Assembly (NCBI GenBank): GCA_036514635.1
Contig: DATBWU010000394.1
Span: 1-8,075, forward strand
Direction: 5' to 3'
Origin: DASSFZ01 sp036514635
Lineage (GTDB): Bacteria; Chloroflexota; Anaerolineae; Fen-1058
Length of the DNA: 8,075 nt
Below the pieces are notes generated by a model that ran no database searches, was not told the origin of the DNA, and saw only the letters and a list, made by a program, of their open reading frames with translations. Below are positions 1-5,093 of this stretch, piece by piece. The translations under genes were made by a program, and so were the position numbers. Within the stretch, counting starts at the first letter, position 1. Each line of letters starts with the position of its first letter.

Positions 1-196
1 TGCGCATCGGCATCGCCGAGCGGACGCCGAGCGCGCGCGCCTCGTATGAAGCACTCGACACGACGCCGCGTTCATCAGGCCGTCCACCGACGACGACCGG
101 CTTGCCGCGTAGATCGGGCCGATCGAGCAGCTCGACAGAGACAAAGAAGGCATCCAGATCAATGTGCAAAATCGATCGGTAGGGTGGGGCGGTCAT
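1..196 (-). CDS. dinB: DNA polymerase IV (Y-family translesion polymerase), N-terminal part
   Basis: Translesion DNA polymerase that copies past damaged bases in the cytoplasm. Only the first 65 residues lie in the window; the gene continues past the left edge. The translation starts MTAPPYRSILHIDLDAFF, which is the Y-family palm motif. D13 should bind catalytic metal and F18 lies where the steric-gate aromatic sits (E. coli DinB D8 and F13). It continues with LRGKPVVVGG and RGVVSSASYEARALGVRSAM, the nucleotide-binding finger segment found in DinB/UmuC proteins. The ATG at 196 is chosen because family homology begins a few residues later; no strong ribosome site precedes it. It starts 21 nt after the stop of the 143-aa gene on the same strand, so the two are probably co-transcribed. 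DinB rather than UmuC is the better match, but the rest of the protein is needed to be certain. Confidence 0.9.
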   Translation of the reverse strand, partial: MTAPPYRSILHIDLDAFFVSVELLDRPDLRGKPVVVGGRPDERGVVSSASYEARALGVRSAMPMR

Positions 197-217
197 CGGA
201 ACGCAGCGAGGGGCAAC

Positions 218-649
218 TCAGCGCTTGCCATTTCTGCCGGATAGCAATTTCTGATAGGCTCCCTGCCACAACGAGGCGGGCTTCGTCATCTGATTGACTT
301 TCACGTCGGAGAATCGCGCGGCGAGACCGCCAAGTTCAGTTGGCAGAAGCGACCATTCTTGAGTGACCACCAGGTCCTCAAGACGATCGGCCGTCGGCGC
401 GAGCCACGTCCATTCGCGGCGGAACTGGTCGGCCTTCAAATAATAGTCGCGCTTCTCCCACGCCTCGCACGACTTCTCGATGGAGTTATGGATCAAGCGC
501 AGGGCAACCACGATGAACGAGATCATGTCTTTCGTCTCGGCATCGATCGTCTTCTTCCCGCCGAGACGGCGCAGAATCTCCGCAATGCTGCGTCGAAGTC
601 GGTTGCGTTGTGATGCGGGCGTTCCGTCTACGTGAGTGATTCGGGTCAT
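218..649 (-). CDS. Conserved-looking hypothetical protein, 143 aa, upstream of dinB
   Basis: Function not recognised. The protein is small, soluble and mostly helical, with no signal peptide or membrane segment. Visible features are a basic N-terminus (QRNRLRRSIAEILRRLGGKK, residues 14-33) and a central helix with a pattern typical of packed helices (DMISFIVVALRLIHNSIEKS, about 41-60). A stretch rich in Trp and charged residues follows (CEAWEKRDYYLKADQFRREW, 61-80), then a basic C-terminus. The start is well supported: AGAGGTGG lies 5-6 nt before the ATG at 649, and a good promoter lies 30-58 bp upstream. It is followed after 21 nt by dinB, so a role linked to DNA damage or replication is possible but rests only on position. 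Coding is supported by the ribosome site, the tight spacing and the ordered hydrophobic pattern. Confidence 0.75.
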   Translation of the reverse strand: MTRITHVDGTPASQRNRLRRSIAEILRRLGGKKTIDAETKDMISFIVVALRLIHNSIEKSCEAWEKRDYYLKADQFRREWTWLAPTADRLEDLVVTQEWSLLPTELGGLAARFSDVKVNQMTKPASLWQGAYQKLLSGRNGKR

Positions 650-678
650 TCAAACCACCTCTGTATTGGGCTGGCTAT

Positions 679-707
679 ATGATAACATAGTTTGCGCCAG
701 TAGTCCA
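679..707 (-). promoter_or_regulatory. Promoter for the 143-aa gene and dinB
   Basis: On the minus strand TGGACT (positions 707-702) and TATCAT (684-679) are separated by 17 nt. They match the sigma-70 -35 and -10 elements at 4/6 and 5/6 bases. The predicted start of transcription is near 672, leaving a short leader with the AGAGGTGG ribosome site before the ATG at 649. Confidence 0.55.
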
Positions 708-720
708 TTTGTTCTATAAT
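692..720 (+). promoter_or_regulatory. Promoter for the AP2-protein gene
   Basis: TTGCGC (692-697), a 17-nt spacer and a perfect TATAAT (715-720) form a sigma-70-type promoter reading right. It overlaps the leftward promoter (679-707), so the two polymerases would compete for the same DNA. GAGG (739-742) lies 7 nt before the ATG at 750. Confidence 0.6.
701..716. promoter_or_regulatory. Possible LexA-like operator between divergent promoters
   Basis: TAGTCCATTTGTTCTA is an imperfect palindrome. One half-site, GTTC (711-714), fits the Gram-positive-type SOS box GAAC-N4-GTTC exactly. The other half reads GTCC instead of GAAC, giving 6 of 8 conserved bases. It covers the -35 of the leftward promoter and touches the -10 of the rightward one, where a repressor would block both. 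The link to dinB makes SOS control plausible, but the match is weak. Confidence 0.25.
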
Positions 721-749
721 TGAGCCTAGTCCACGCTTGAGGTGTTCTT

Positions 750-1007
750 ATGAAACAGATTCCGTTGTCGAAGCAGAAACGCAGCAATAGCCGCCCGGAA
801 CAAAATCAGCGCAATCGCCCAAAGAATAGCAACAACAGATCCGGCTACAAGGGTGTAATGCTCGAGAGAAAATCCGGCAAGTGGAAAATGTATATTACAG
901 CATTGTATGACGCGCCAGAAGAAGCAGCTCGTATGTACGATAAATTGGCGAGGATTCTATTCGGTGAATATGCTAGGACTAATTTCGACGCCCCCGATCT
1001 AATATGA
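750..1007 (+). CDS. AP2-domain mini-protein, likely DNA-binding
   Basis: A small, very basic protein (85 aa). Residues 1-30 are a Lys/Arg/Asn/Gln-rich tail that looks disordered. Residues 31-79 resemble an AP2 DNA-binding domain: SGYKGV (31-36), KSGKW (41-45), then EEAARMYDKLARILFGEYAR (57-76) and TNF, the conserved helix and closing strand. Free-standing and HNH-linked AP2 domains are known in phages and bacteria, and the fold resembles the arm-binding domain of some integrases. Compared with the usual domain, the segment between W45 and the helix is about 8-10 residues short: the strand normally reading like GKR-hydrophobic-x-LG is missing, and WKMYI runs straight into TALYDAPEEA. The start is set by GAGG 7 nt upstream and a TATAAT promoter. 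The gene is visibly richer in A+T than its neighbours, suggesting transfer. It lies 47 nt before the recombinase and may act with it, for example as an accessory or directionality factor; that is inference. Confidence 0.72.
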   Translation: MKQIPLSKQKRSNSRPEQNQRNRPKNSNNRSGYKGVMLERKSGKWKMYITALYDAPEEAARMYDKLARILFGEYARTNFDAPDLI

Positions 1008-1054
1008 CTTAATGTATCTTAAGTTCAAAAGCAAGAAAGCACCTAGAGGACAGT

Positions 1055-2092
1055 GTGCCAAAATCCAAGCGTTCGCGCCTGCTCCATCGCACGCAGCCAA
1101 CTCAACCCCAGGCCCCTGCAGTAGAGTTTGGTGACGAGTTTATTGCGACGATCACATCGAGTCCTAGAACGGTAGCGACGTATAAATACGGTCTGACTTG
1201 TCTCGCGCAATTTATCGCTGATACAGAGTATATGCCTCCTCCCCCACCATACTCGGTTAGCCATCTGCGCGACGATTTGCTGATCAAGTTTCATCAATGG
1301 ATGGTAGAGAGTGACTACAAGCCGGCGACACGAGAGAATTATCTCGCGGCGACAAAACGCTTCCTGATCTGGCTCGACGCGAACGACCGGCTGCCGGCCG
1401 GCTTCCAGGTCGGCAAAGCGGTGAATCGATTAACTGCCGCGCGCGGCACACGCCGATCGGCGAAGGCCGGTCGTGACCCCGACCCCGGTATTCCGCGTAT
1501 CGTGACGTACTACGATTCGATCCCCCTACCCTCTTCGGACTCGCCCCGCGACAGGCTGGAGCGGCTGAAGATTCTTCGCGCGCGCGCCATCGTTCACACG
1601 CTGTATGCATCGGCGGGCCGGGTGAGCGAAGTTGCATCACTGACGCGCGAGCTGGTTCTCGACGGGCGCAAGAGCGAGGTGCGTATCACCGGCAAGGGCA
1701 ACAAGGATCGTATTTTGCTGCTGACGAAGGACGCGCAAAACGCGATCGCCGCCTACTGCCGCGAGCGTGCCGATAAGTTCCCCGGTTTATTCATCTCGCA
1801 CGGTCGAGGCGCAGGCAAGCCGCTCGGGCGAGGCACGCTGTGGGCGGTGGTCAAACATGCGACGAAGGCATTGAAGTTATACAAGGGCACTTCACCGCAC
1901 GCCTTCCGACATTATCGCGCGCAACAGTTGCTCCACGAGGGCATGGACCTCGACGTTCTACAAGCCTACCTGGGGCACGCCGACATCAGCACCACGCGCC
2001 GCATCTACGCGCCGTACACGGCCGTGGAGAAAGTACGCGATCAACTGGACACGTTTGGCCGGAGTGCTGACGACGCGGCAAACGATCAATAA
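1055..2092 (+). CDS. Tyrosine recombinase/integrase of the XerC/XerD type
   Basis: Site-specific DNA recombinase of 345 aa that cuts and rejoins DNA through a phosphotyrosine link. An N-terminal SAM-like core-binding domain covers about residues 27-110 (SSPRTVATYKYGL, TRENYLAATKRFLIWL). An unusually long, basic and Pro/Gly-rich linker spans about 129-148, and a run of five prolines lies at 61-65. The catalytic domain shows all expected residues: R189 (YASAGRVSEV), K214 (ITGKGNKDRI), H282 and R285 (SPHAFRHYRA), H308 (YLGHADISTT) and Y318 (RRIYAP). The H308-Y318 spacing is one residue longer than in XerD. The start is GTG at 1055 with AGAGGA four nt upstream. The AP2 gene precedes it in the same direction and a strong stem-loop follows directly. 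It is more likely the integrase of a mobile module than the chromosomal Xer, because of the A+T-rich partner; no attachment sites could be assigned with confidence. Confidence 0.9.
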   Translation: MPKSKRSRLLHRTQPTQPQAPAVEFGDEFIATITSSPRTVATYKYGLTCLAQFIADTEYMPPPPPYSVSHLRDDLLIKFHQWMVESDYKPATRENYLAATKRFLIWLDANDRLPAGFQVGKAVNRLTAARGTRRSAKAGRDPDPGIPRIVTYYDSIPLPSSDSPRDRLERLKILRARAIVHTLYASAGRVSEVASLTRELVLDGRKSEVRITGKGNKDRILLLTKDAQNAIAAYCRERADKFPGLFISHGRGAGKPLGRGTLWAVVKHATKALKLYKGTSPHAFRHYRAQQLLHEGMDLDVLQAYLGHADISTTRRIYAPYTAVEKVRDQLDTFGRSADDAANDQ

Positions 2093-2126
2093 GGTGACCG
2101 GCACTTGCTAAAGTGCCGGTCACTTT
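2091..2126. terminator. Bidirectional terminator stem-loop between converging genes
   Basis: Arms 2091-2106 and 2111-2126 form a 16-bp stem with a single G-U pair and a GCTA loop; the inner 13 bp are a perfect inverted repeat (GTGACCGGCACTT). It starts inside the recombinase stop codon and ends one base before the stop of the converging flavoprotein gene, so it can serve both. The T-runs on either side are short. Confidence 0.85.
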
Positions 2127-3266
2127 CTATCCACCAAACCACGCCCGCAAGCGATCCGACTCGAAGGCGTGCTTTTCTTCGAGATACTTCCCGGATGCCT
2201 CGGTTATCGTCACATCGGGGCTTGGCTCGGCCAGGAATCGACCGTGAACCATCTGTGCCTGGCCGCCGCCGATTTCCATGAAGCAGTGACCGACGCCCTC
2301 GAACGTCGCTTCTGGCGGTCTCCCGGCGAAGATGGCCGCGATCCGCTCGGCCACGATTTGACCTTCCCCCTCGGCAAAGACACCGGCTTTAGGCAACGTC
2401 ATGCCGTTGGCTAGAGGAATCTCGGTCAGGTCACCGATGGCGTACACGCCGGGGAATTTCGTTTCCAGCGTGCGAGGATTCACGCGCACCCAACTCCCGC
2501 CTTCGACGAGACCGCTTTGGGTGACAACCGGCGGGCACTGATGCGGTGGCACGCCGAGCAACACGTTGTAAGGTCGGCGTTCGTTGGCAAACACGACTTC
2601 GCCCGCTTCGATAGCCGTGGCCTTATGGCTCGGCAGGAAAGTGATGCCGTTCGCTTCCAGTTGGCCTTCCACCGTCGAGCATCCGGCCTGCCCGAGGATG
2701 GGCAGCGACATCGGCTGCGGCGTGAACACTTCTAGTGTGGCGGGCACATTCCGGGCCTTGAAGAAATCCTTTAGAAGAAGTGCCATCTCGTACGGCGCGG
2801 GCGGGCACTTGTATGGAGCGCCGAAGATGCCGATCAACACGCGGCCACCGGCAAACGTGCGCAGCGCTTCTGCGGCACGAACGACGCCATCCGGGTCGTA
2901 AACGTTGAATGCGTGTGCCTGAAACCCTGGAATCTTCTCCGACGCAAGTCGCGCGCCCAGGGCGACGACGATCGCATCGGCCCTGATCCGATGACCGTCT
3001 ACTTCCGCTGCGCGGGCGGTCGGATCCAGGGCCGTGATTTCGCCCGGCGTCACACGAACCCCGTATTCTTCAAGCGCGGCCAGTGGGCGCTGCCCCACGG
3101 CCAGCGACGACTGACCGGTCAGCACCCACGACTTGCGCAGGCCCATCATGAAATGCGCTCGCCGATCGACCAGAACGATCTCATCGTCCGGCGGCAGCTT
3201 CGCGCGCAATGCGTGAGCGGTAGCAACCCCGCCGAATCCCCCTCCTAGGATCAACACACGTCGCAT
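2127..3266 (-). CDS. FAD-dependent oxidoreductase, sulfide:quinone oxidoreductase / flavocytochrome c family
   Basis: A 379-aa flavoprotein of the two-dinucleotide-fold family. FAD-binding signatures are LILGGGFGGVATA (residues 5-17), IVVALGARL (99-107) and FPGVYAIGDL (271-280). Two cysteines match the redox pair that accepts sulfide sulfur in sulfide:quinone oxidoreductases and flavocytochrome c sulfide dehydrogenases: C154 in GAPYKCPPAPYE and C328 in GVGHCFMEIGGG. A third cysteine conserved in many quinone reductases, expected near residue 120-130, is absent. C196 and C244 are extra. There is no signal peptide or clear transmembrane helix. The likely role is oxidation of sulfide or a related thiol with transfer to quinone or another carrier; the true substrate is uncertain. 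The start at 3266 is preferred over in-frame codons further upstream because AGGAGG lies 6 nt before this ATG and the Rossmann motif starts a few residues later. The gene stands alone and converges on the recombinase. Confidence 0.85.
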   Translation of the reverse strand: MRRVLILGGGFGGVATAHALRAKLPPDDEIVLVDRRAHFMMGLRKSWVLTGQSSLAVGQRPLAALEEYGVRVTPGEITALDPTARAAEVDGHRIRADAIVVALGARLASEKIPGFQAHAFNVYDPDGVVRAAEALRTFAGGRVLIGIFGAPYKCPPAPYEMALLLKDFFKARNVPATLEVFTPQPMSLPILGQAGCSTVEGQLEANGITFLPSHKATAIEAGEVVFANERRPYNVLLGVPPHQCPPVVTQSGLVEGGSWVRVNPRTLETKFPGVYAIGDLTEIPLANGMTLPKAGVFAEGEGQIVAERIAAIFAGRPPEATFEGVGHCFMEIGGGQAQMVHGRFLAEPSPDVTITEASGKYLEEKHAFESDRLRAWFGG

Positions 3267-3305
3267 GGATGACCTCCTGGCTTGACTTGCTTCACAATGC
3301 GCTAA

Positions 3306-3323
3306 GCCCGCGTCCTCGCGGGC
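3306..3323. other. Hairpin in the leader of the flavoprotein gene
   Basis: GCCCGCG and CGCGGGC (3306-3312 and 3317-3323) form a perfect 7-bp GC-rich stem around a TCCT loop. It lies 40 bp upstream of the ATG at 3266, within the predicted leader. It may affect expression or mRNA stability; no ligand-binding element is recognised. Confidence 0.4.
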
Positions 3324-3361
3324 CACCGGGCGCAGACGGAGAACAACGATCAAGATGTGAT

Positions 3362-3370
3362 AGTGTACCA
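3362..3370 (-). promoter_or_regulatory. Possible extended -10 promoter for the flavoprotein gene
   Basis: On the minus strand the sequence TGGTACACT (3370-3362) fits an extended -10 element (TGn followed by a 4/6 match to TATAAT). No good -35 is seen 17 nt further upstream. The leader would be about 90 nt and include the 3306-3323 hairpin. Confidence 0.3.
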
Positions 3371-3402
3371 CGAAGTGCCGACGTAACTACTCATGGGGCC
3401 TT

Positions 3403-3522
3403 GCCCGGCTATCGCCCGGAGTTGCCCACTCCGCTTCGCGACGGACTGCTGCGCAAAAACTCCGGGCTAAAAAGAGAGCGAAGCCGAGTGAACCCGGCTG
3501 ATCCGTGAGTCAGCTTCAGCCG
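3403..3522. repeat. Structured intergenic element with interleaved inverted repeats
   Basis: Part of a stretch of about 400 bases with no credible gene. Arms A, GCCCGGAGTT (3414-3423) and AACTCCGGGC (3458-3467), match perfectly over 10 bp. Arms B, ACTCCGCTTCGC (3428-3439) and GCGAAGCCGAGT (3478-3489), pair at 11 of 12 positions. The order A-B-A'-B' is interleaved, so both stems can form together only as a pseudoknot; otherwise they are alternatives. A third hairpin, CGGCTGA/TCAGCCG (3495-3501 and 3516-3522), follows, and another GCCCGG lies at 3403-3408. It looks like a dispersed palindromic intergenic repeat or a structured RNA. No second copy is present in the window to decide. Confidence 0.4.
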
Positions 3523-3607
3523 ACTTTCAGGTACTCAGCGCAGTTACGTGCCGGCAATGTCGGGTCGGGCTTTGTGCACGAAAGCCTCCCGCCGAGATTA
3601 GTCCATT

Positions 3608-3654
3608 CTGCCGAAGCGTGAGTCGGCAGCTCTGCTCGCCATGACAAACGTCAT
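3608..3654. other. Two short inverted repeats upstream of the aminotransferase promoter
   Basis: CTGCCGA/TCGGCAG (3608-3614 and 3623-3629) is a 7-bp hairpin with an 8-nt loop. ATGAC-AAAC-GTCAT (3641-3654) is a 5-bp palindrome lying 24 bp before the -35 region, where an operator could sit. No regulator can be named. Confidence 0.3.
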
Positions 3655-3677
3655 CTCCTAAACACGCAACCTCTACC

Positions 3678-3711
3678 TTGACTTGACTCGCCAAATACGC
3701 TAGGTTATCCT
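3678..3711 (+). promoter_or_regulatory. Tandem overlapping promoters for the aminotransferase-pckA operon
   Basis: TTGACTTGACT contains two overlapping -35 elements 5 bp apart. TTGACT (3678-3683) has 17 nt to TAGGTT (3701-3706). TTGACT (3683-3688) has 17 nt to TATCCT (3706-3711), the better pair (5/6 and 4/6). The start would lie near 3718, giving a leader of about 140 nt. A 7-bp inverted repeat TCCAACC/GGTTGGA (3711-3717 and 3724-3730) surrounds the predicted start point and could be an operator or a 5' hairpin. Confidence 0.55.
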
Positions 3712-3857
3712 CCAACCCGGACAGGTTGGAATCAACACAGGATTGGCCGCCGACTGCCGAAGGCGTGCAGAGAACGCCAAGAGAGCCATCTGACCTCTGC
3801 GCAGTCTATGGCGAAATCTTTAATCAGCGGCCTCGGAGAATACCCCAGGAGACCCAC

Positions 3858-5075
3858 ATGAGCGTCAGCCATCTTGCTAAATCCATTGCCGAATCGCCTA
3901 CCCTCGCGCTGAATGAGCGAGCCCGCATTCTGCGCGAGCGCGGCGAAGCCGTCGTCCATCTGGGCATCGGCGAGCCGAAGAACAAAGCGCCCGTCACGGC
4001 TATCCTCAGCGCAGCCTCGCGCCTGGCGACGGGCGACATCAAGTACTCCCCCAGCGATGGCATCCCCTCGCTCAAGAAAGCCATCATCCGGTACACCGAA
4101 GAGAACTACGGCAAGATGGTCGAGCCGGAAAACGTGATCGTCTCGTCCGGCGCGAAGCAATCGGTGTTCAACATCCTCTACACCATCCTCAACCCGCAGG
4201 ACGAGGTGATCCTGCTCGCGCCGTACTGGGTGAGTTACCCGGAGATGGTCAAGATGGTGTACGGCGTCCCGGTAGTCGTCACGCCGGAGGACGGCGGTTT
4301 TCGCCCGCGCATGGTCGAGATCGAGCGCGCGGTCAGCTCGTACACCAAAGCCGTCATCGTCAACAGCCCGAACAATCCGTCGGGGGTGATGTACTCGGAG
4401 GAGTTTATCGCCGCGATCGTCGAATACTGCGAGCGCAAGGGTATCTACCTCATCCTGGACGACATTTACCACAAGCTCGTGTTCAACGGCAAGCGGCCCA
4501 CATCAGCCTACAAGCATACGACGAAGGATATTGAAGACTCGAAGATTATCGTCGTCAATGGCATCTCGAAGCTGTACGGGATGACCGGCTTCCGCATCGG
4601 TTGGACGATCGCGCCGAGAGAACTGGTGCAGATCATGAACAACGTGCAGGCGCAGACCACCTCGTGCGCGTCGACGATCTTGCAGGCGGCGGCCGAAGGT
4701 GCGCTGCTCGGTCAGCAGGGATTGGTCGAATCGCTCCGGTTGACCATCGAGAACAACCGAAACCTGATGATGCAGGAACTGCGGGCATTCACCGGGATCA
4801 AGTGCGTCCCGCCGGACGGCACGTTCTACTGCCTGCCCGATTTCCGGGCCTACAGCAACGACTCGGTCGCGCTGTCGAAGTCTCTGCTGGACAAGGCATT
4901 GGTCGTCACCGTGCCGGGCAAGGAGTTCGGCATGGAAGGGCATCTGCGATTGAGTTATGCCGGCACGGTCAAGGATGTCACCGAAGGCATCGCGCGCATC
5001 CGCTGGGCGCTCGATCCCAATGCGCCGAATGAAATCTACATCGGCGACAAGAAACTGATTCGCGATTGGCAATAA
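3858..5075 (+). CDS. Pyridoxal-phosphate-dependent aspartate-type aminotransferase (class I/II)
   Basis: A 405-aa cytosolic transaminase of fold type I, most like prokaryotic aspartate aminotransferases (aspartate + 2-oxoglutarate to oxaloacetate + glutamate). Key residues are visible: GIGEP (36-40), Y63 in KYSPSDG, VSSGAKQSV (95-103) at the phosphate-binding turn, W124 in APYWVSY and N173 in SPNNPSG. D201 and Y204 lie in LDDIYH, the Schiff-base lysine K238 in NGISKLYGMTGFRIGW, and the substrate carboxylate-binding R364 in LRLSYAG. Length is normal for the family. The ATG at 3858 is chosen because AGGAG lies 6 nt before it and the fold starts directly after; an in-frame TTG at 3726 would add 44 residues without homology-like character. 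pckA follows after 18 nt, so the two are co-transcribed and share oxaloacetate. Exact amino-acid preference cannot be read from the sequence. Confidence 0.9.
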   Translation: MSVSHLAKSIAESPTLALNERARILRERGEAVVHLGIGEPKNKAPVTAILSAASRLATGDIKYSPSDGIPSLKKAIIRYTEENYGKMVEPENVIVSSGAKQSVFNILYTILNPQDEVILLAPYWVSYPEMVKMVYGVPVVVTPEDGGFRPRMVEIERAVSSYTKAVIVNSPNNPSGVMYSEEFIAAIVEYCERKGIYLILDDIYHKLVFNGKRPTSAYKHTTKDIEDSKIIVVNGISKLYGMTGFRIGWTIAPRELVQIMNNVQAQTTSCASTILQAAAEGALLGQQGLVESLRLTIENNRNLMMQELRAFTGIKCVPPDGTFYCLPDFRAYSNDSVALSKSLLDKALVVTVPGKEFGMEGHLRLSYAGTVKDVTEGIARIRWALDPNAPNEIYIGDKKLIRDWQ

Positions 5076-5093
5076 CTGCGAGGTCGTCTACCG

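Noticed and set aside
46..297. An 83-codon plus-strand frame at the left end
   Set aside because: It is antisense to dinB, whose N-terminal motifs are unmistakable on the other strand.
1007..1024. ACTTAA/TTAAGT inverted repeat after the AP2 gene as a terminator
   Set aside because: Only 6 A/T-rich pairs with no T-run; too weak to separate the AP2 and recombinase genes.
3267..3371. A 35-residue N-terminal extension of the flavoprotein
   Set aside because: The AGGAGG at 3273-3278 points to the ATG at 3266, and the FAD motif begins right after that start.
701..3607. TAGTCCATT occurring at 701-709 and 3599-3607 as possible element ends
   Set aside because: A 9-bp match is expected many times by chance in 8 kb, and the flanks do not match.
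3527..3715. A 62-codon minus-strand frame in the intergenic region
   Set aside because: No ribosome site, no protein-like pattern, and it overlaps hairpins and the rightward promoter.
3726..3857. N-terminal extension of the aminotransferase from a TTG at 3726
   Set aside because: It has no ribosome site, overlaps the predicted transcription start palindrome, and adds 44 residues unlike the family; the ATG at 3858 has AGGAG 6 nt upstream.
3732..5072. Long minus-strand frames (246 and 189 codons) opposite the aminotransferase
   Set aside because: Antisense shadows of a well-supported gene; composition is skewed and no domain is visible.
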